NCBI GenBank assembly: GCA_964495655.1
Contig: CAZBWK010000106.1
Location: 1 to 13,355, forward strand
DNA length: 13,355 nt
Reading direction: 5' to 3'
DNA from: JAAYJR01 sp964495655
GTDB taxonomy: Bacteria; Bacteroidota; Bacteroidia; Bacteroidales; Prolixibacteraceae
The notes beneath the pieces are model-generated. The model was not told the origin of the DNA, did not search any database, and saw nothing but the letters and a program-made list of their open reading frames with translations. The position numbers and the translations under genes were made by a program. Shown in pieces: positions 12,659 to 13,355 of the stretch; position 1 is the first letter of the stretch; the number at the start of each line of letters is the position of its first letter.

Positions 12659-13309
12659 ATGAAAATTATCTCTGTGGTTGGTGCAAGGCCGAATTTCATG
12701 AAGATCGCCCCTTTTATTAATGCGGTTGTTTCATATAACAATCAGGGAAAACCACTGGAGCATATACTGCTTCATACTGGCCAGCATTATGATGTGAGGA
12801 TGTCAGAATCTTTTTTTAAACGGCTTGGAATTCCTGATCCGGACATTAACCTTGAAATTGGCTCAGGTTCACATGCTGAACAGGTGGGCATGACAATGAT
12901 TGCCTTTGAAAAAGTACTTATGCGGGAGAAACCTGACTGGGTGGTTGTTGTCGGAGATGTAAATGCTACTCTTGCCTGCACTGTTTCAGCAAAAAAACTG
13001 AACATTAAAGTATGCCATATAGAAGCCGGACTAAGAAGTAATGATATGAGTATGCCTGAAGAGATAAACAGGCTGGTTACTGACCGGCTTTGCGACCTTT
13101 TGCTTACTCCCGATAAAATGTCCTCACAAAATCTTCGTAAAGAAGGAGTACCTGAAAAAAATATCAGGTTTGTCGGCAATATTATGATCGATACTCTTGA
13201 AGCAAACAGAAGAGCAGCTTCAGAATTGTCATTGACTGATATCATCAGGGACAACAAACTACCGGGTACAATTCTGCCAAATATAACTGCCCGGTTATTA
13301 AATAATTAA
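12659..13309 (+). CDS. wecB: UDP-GlcNAc 2-epimerase WecB, C-terminally truncated (possible pseudogene)
   Basis: Non-hydrolysing UDP-N-acetylglucosamine 2-epimerase, which interconverts UDP-GlcNAc and UDP-ManNAc. The N-terminal half is well conserved: GARPNFMKIAP (8-18), TGQHYD (40-45), VVGDVNATLA (97-106), HIEAGLRS (120-127), PEEINR (133-138) and FVGNIMIDTL (171-180), including the expected catalytic Asp100, Glu122 and Glu135. The frame stops after 216 residues, whereas the family is about 360-380. The whole second Rossmann domain, with the H-R-x-S/E loop and the UDP-binding SGG motif, is missing. The last residues after PGTILP do not look like the family. Shortly after the stop, frame 1 at 13330 reads VDKSEN, which resembles the expected sequence after HRPSN. 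A frameshift or disrupted gene is therefore likely; only 46 bases remain to judge. Confidence 0.88.
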   Translation: MKIISVVGARPNFMKIAPFINAVVSYNNQGKPLEHILLHTGQHYDVRMSESFFKRLGIPDPDINLEIGSGSHAEQVGMTMIAFEKVLMREKPDWVVVVGDVNATLACTVSAKKLNIKVCHIEAGLRSNDMSMPEEINRLVTDRLCDLLLTPDKMSSQNLRKEGVPEKNIRFVGNIMIDTLEANRRAASELSLTDIIRDNKLPGTILPNITARLLNN

Positions 13310-13355
13310 AGTTTCCCACATAGGAAAGTGTTGATAAAAGCGAAAATTAAAATTT

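Noticed and set aside
12787..13257. Open frame antisense to wecB (156 codons)
   Set aside because: Shadow of conserved epimerase coding sequence; Ser-rich translation without recognisable domain.

Overview
The window looks like chromosomal DNA of a Bacteroidota bacterium, probably Bacteroidales or a relative. Coding regions are moderately AT-rich and spacers very AT-rich. Shine-Dalgarno sequences are hardly visible, and four genes are preceded by the Bacteroidota-type -7 promoter element TAnnTTTG. The OstA-like LptD, the MCE protein and the RidA also look like the versions found in this phylum. No insertion sequence, CRISPR array, integrase or phage gene was seen.

Layout: everything left of about 5.35 kb is on the minus strand and everything right of about 5.5 kb is on the plus strand. 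On the minus strand, reading right to left, come an MCE/MlaD-type lipid-transport protein with an unusual C-terminal domain, dnaA, a YigZ/IMPACT protein whose GTG start overlaps the dnaA stop by one base, pyrB and pyrI (aspartate carbamoyltransferase, catalytic and regulatory chains), and a tRNA-Leu(GAG) cut by the window edge. On the plus strand come lptD, ridA, a winged-helix regulator fused to a nucleotidyltransferase-like domain, an SLC13-type anion permease with two TrkA-C domains, a UDP-N-acetylhexosamine 6-dehydrogenase, and a UDP-GlcNAc 2-epimerase open for only 216 codons.

How the parts fit: mlaD and lptD are divergent and both serve the outer membrane (phospholipid/lipid trafficking and LPS insertion). 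The dnaA-yigZ pair is probably cotranscribed; pyrB-pyrI is a tight pyrimidine-synthesis operon. The last four genes look like the start of a surface-polysaccharide locus: the dehydrogenase and epimerase would supply UDP-ManNAcA or a similar uronic acid, with the regulator and anion (possibly sulfate) permease in front.

Most worth a second look: (1) the MCE protein carries about 97 extra C-terminal residues that resemble the domain normally at the end of Bacteroidota N-acetylmuramoyl-L-alanine amidases; (2) the regulator's nucleotidyltransferase domain lacks the usual catalytic signature, and a TTTTCCGGA motif precedes both the regulator and the permease; (3) the epimerase is truncated, with a possible out-of-frame remnant just after the stop. 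I did not find a clear new multi-gene system; the regulator-permease pair is the nearest candidate.
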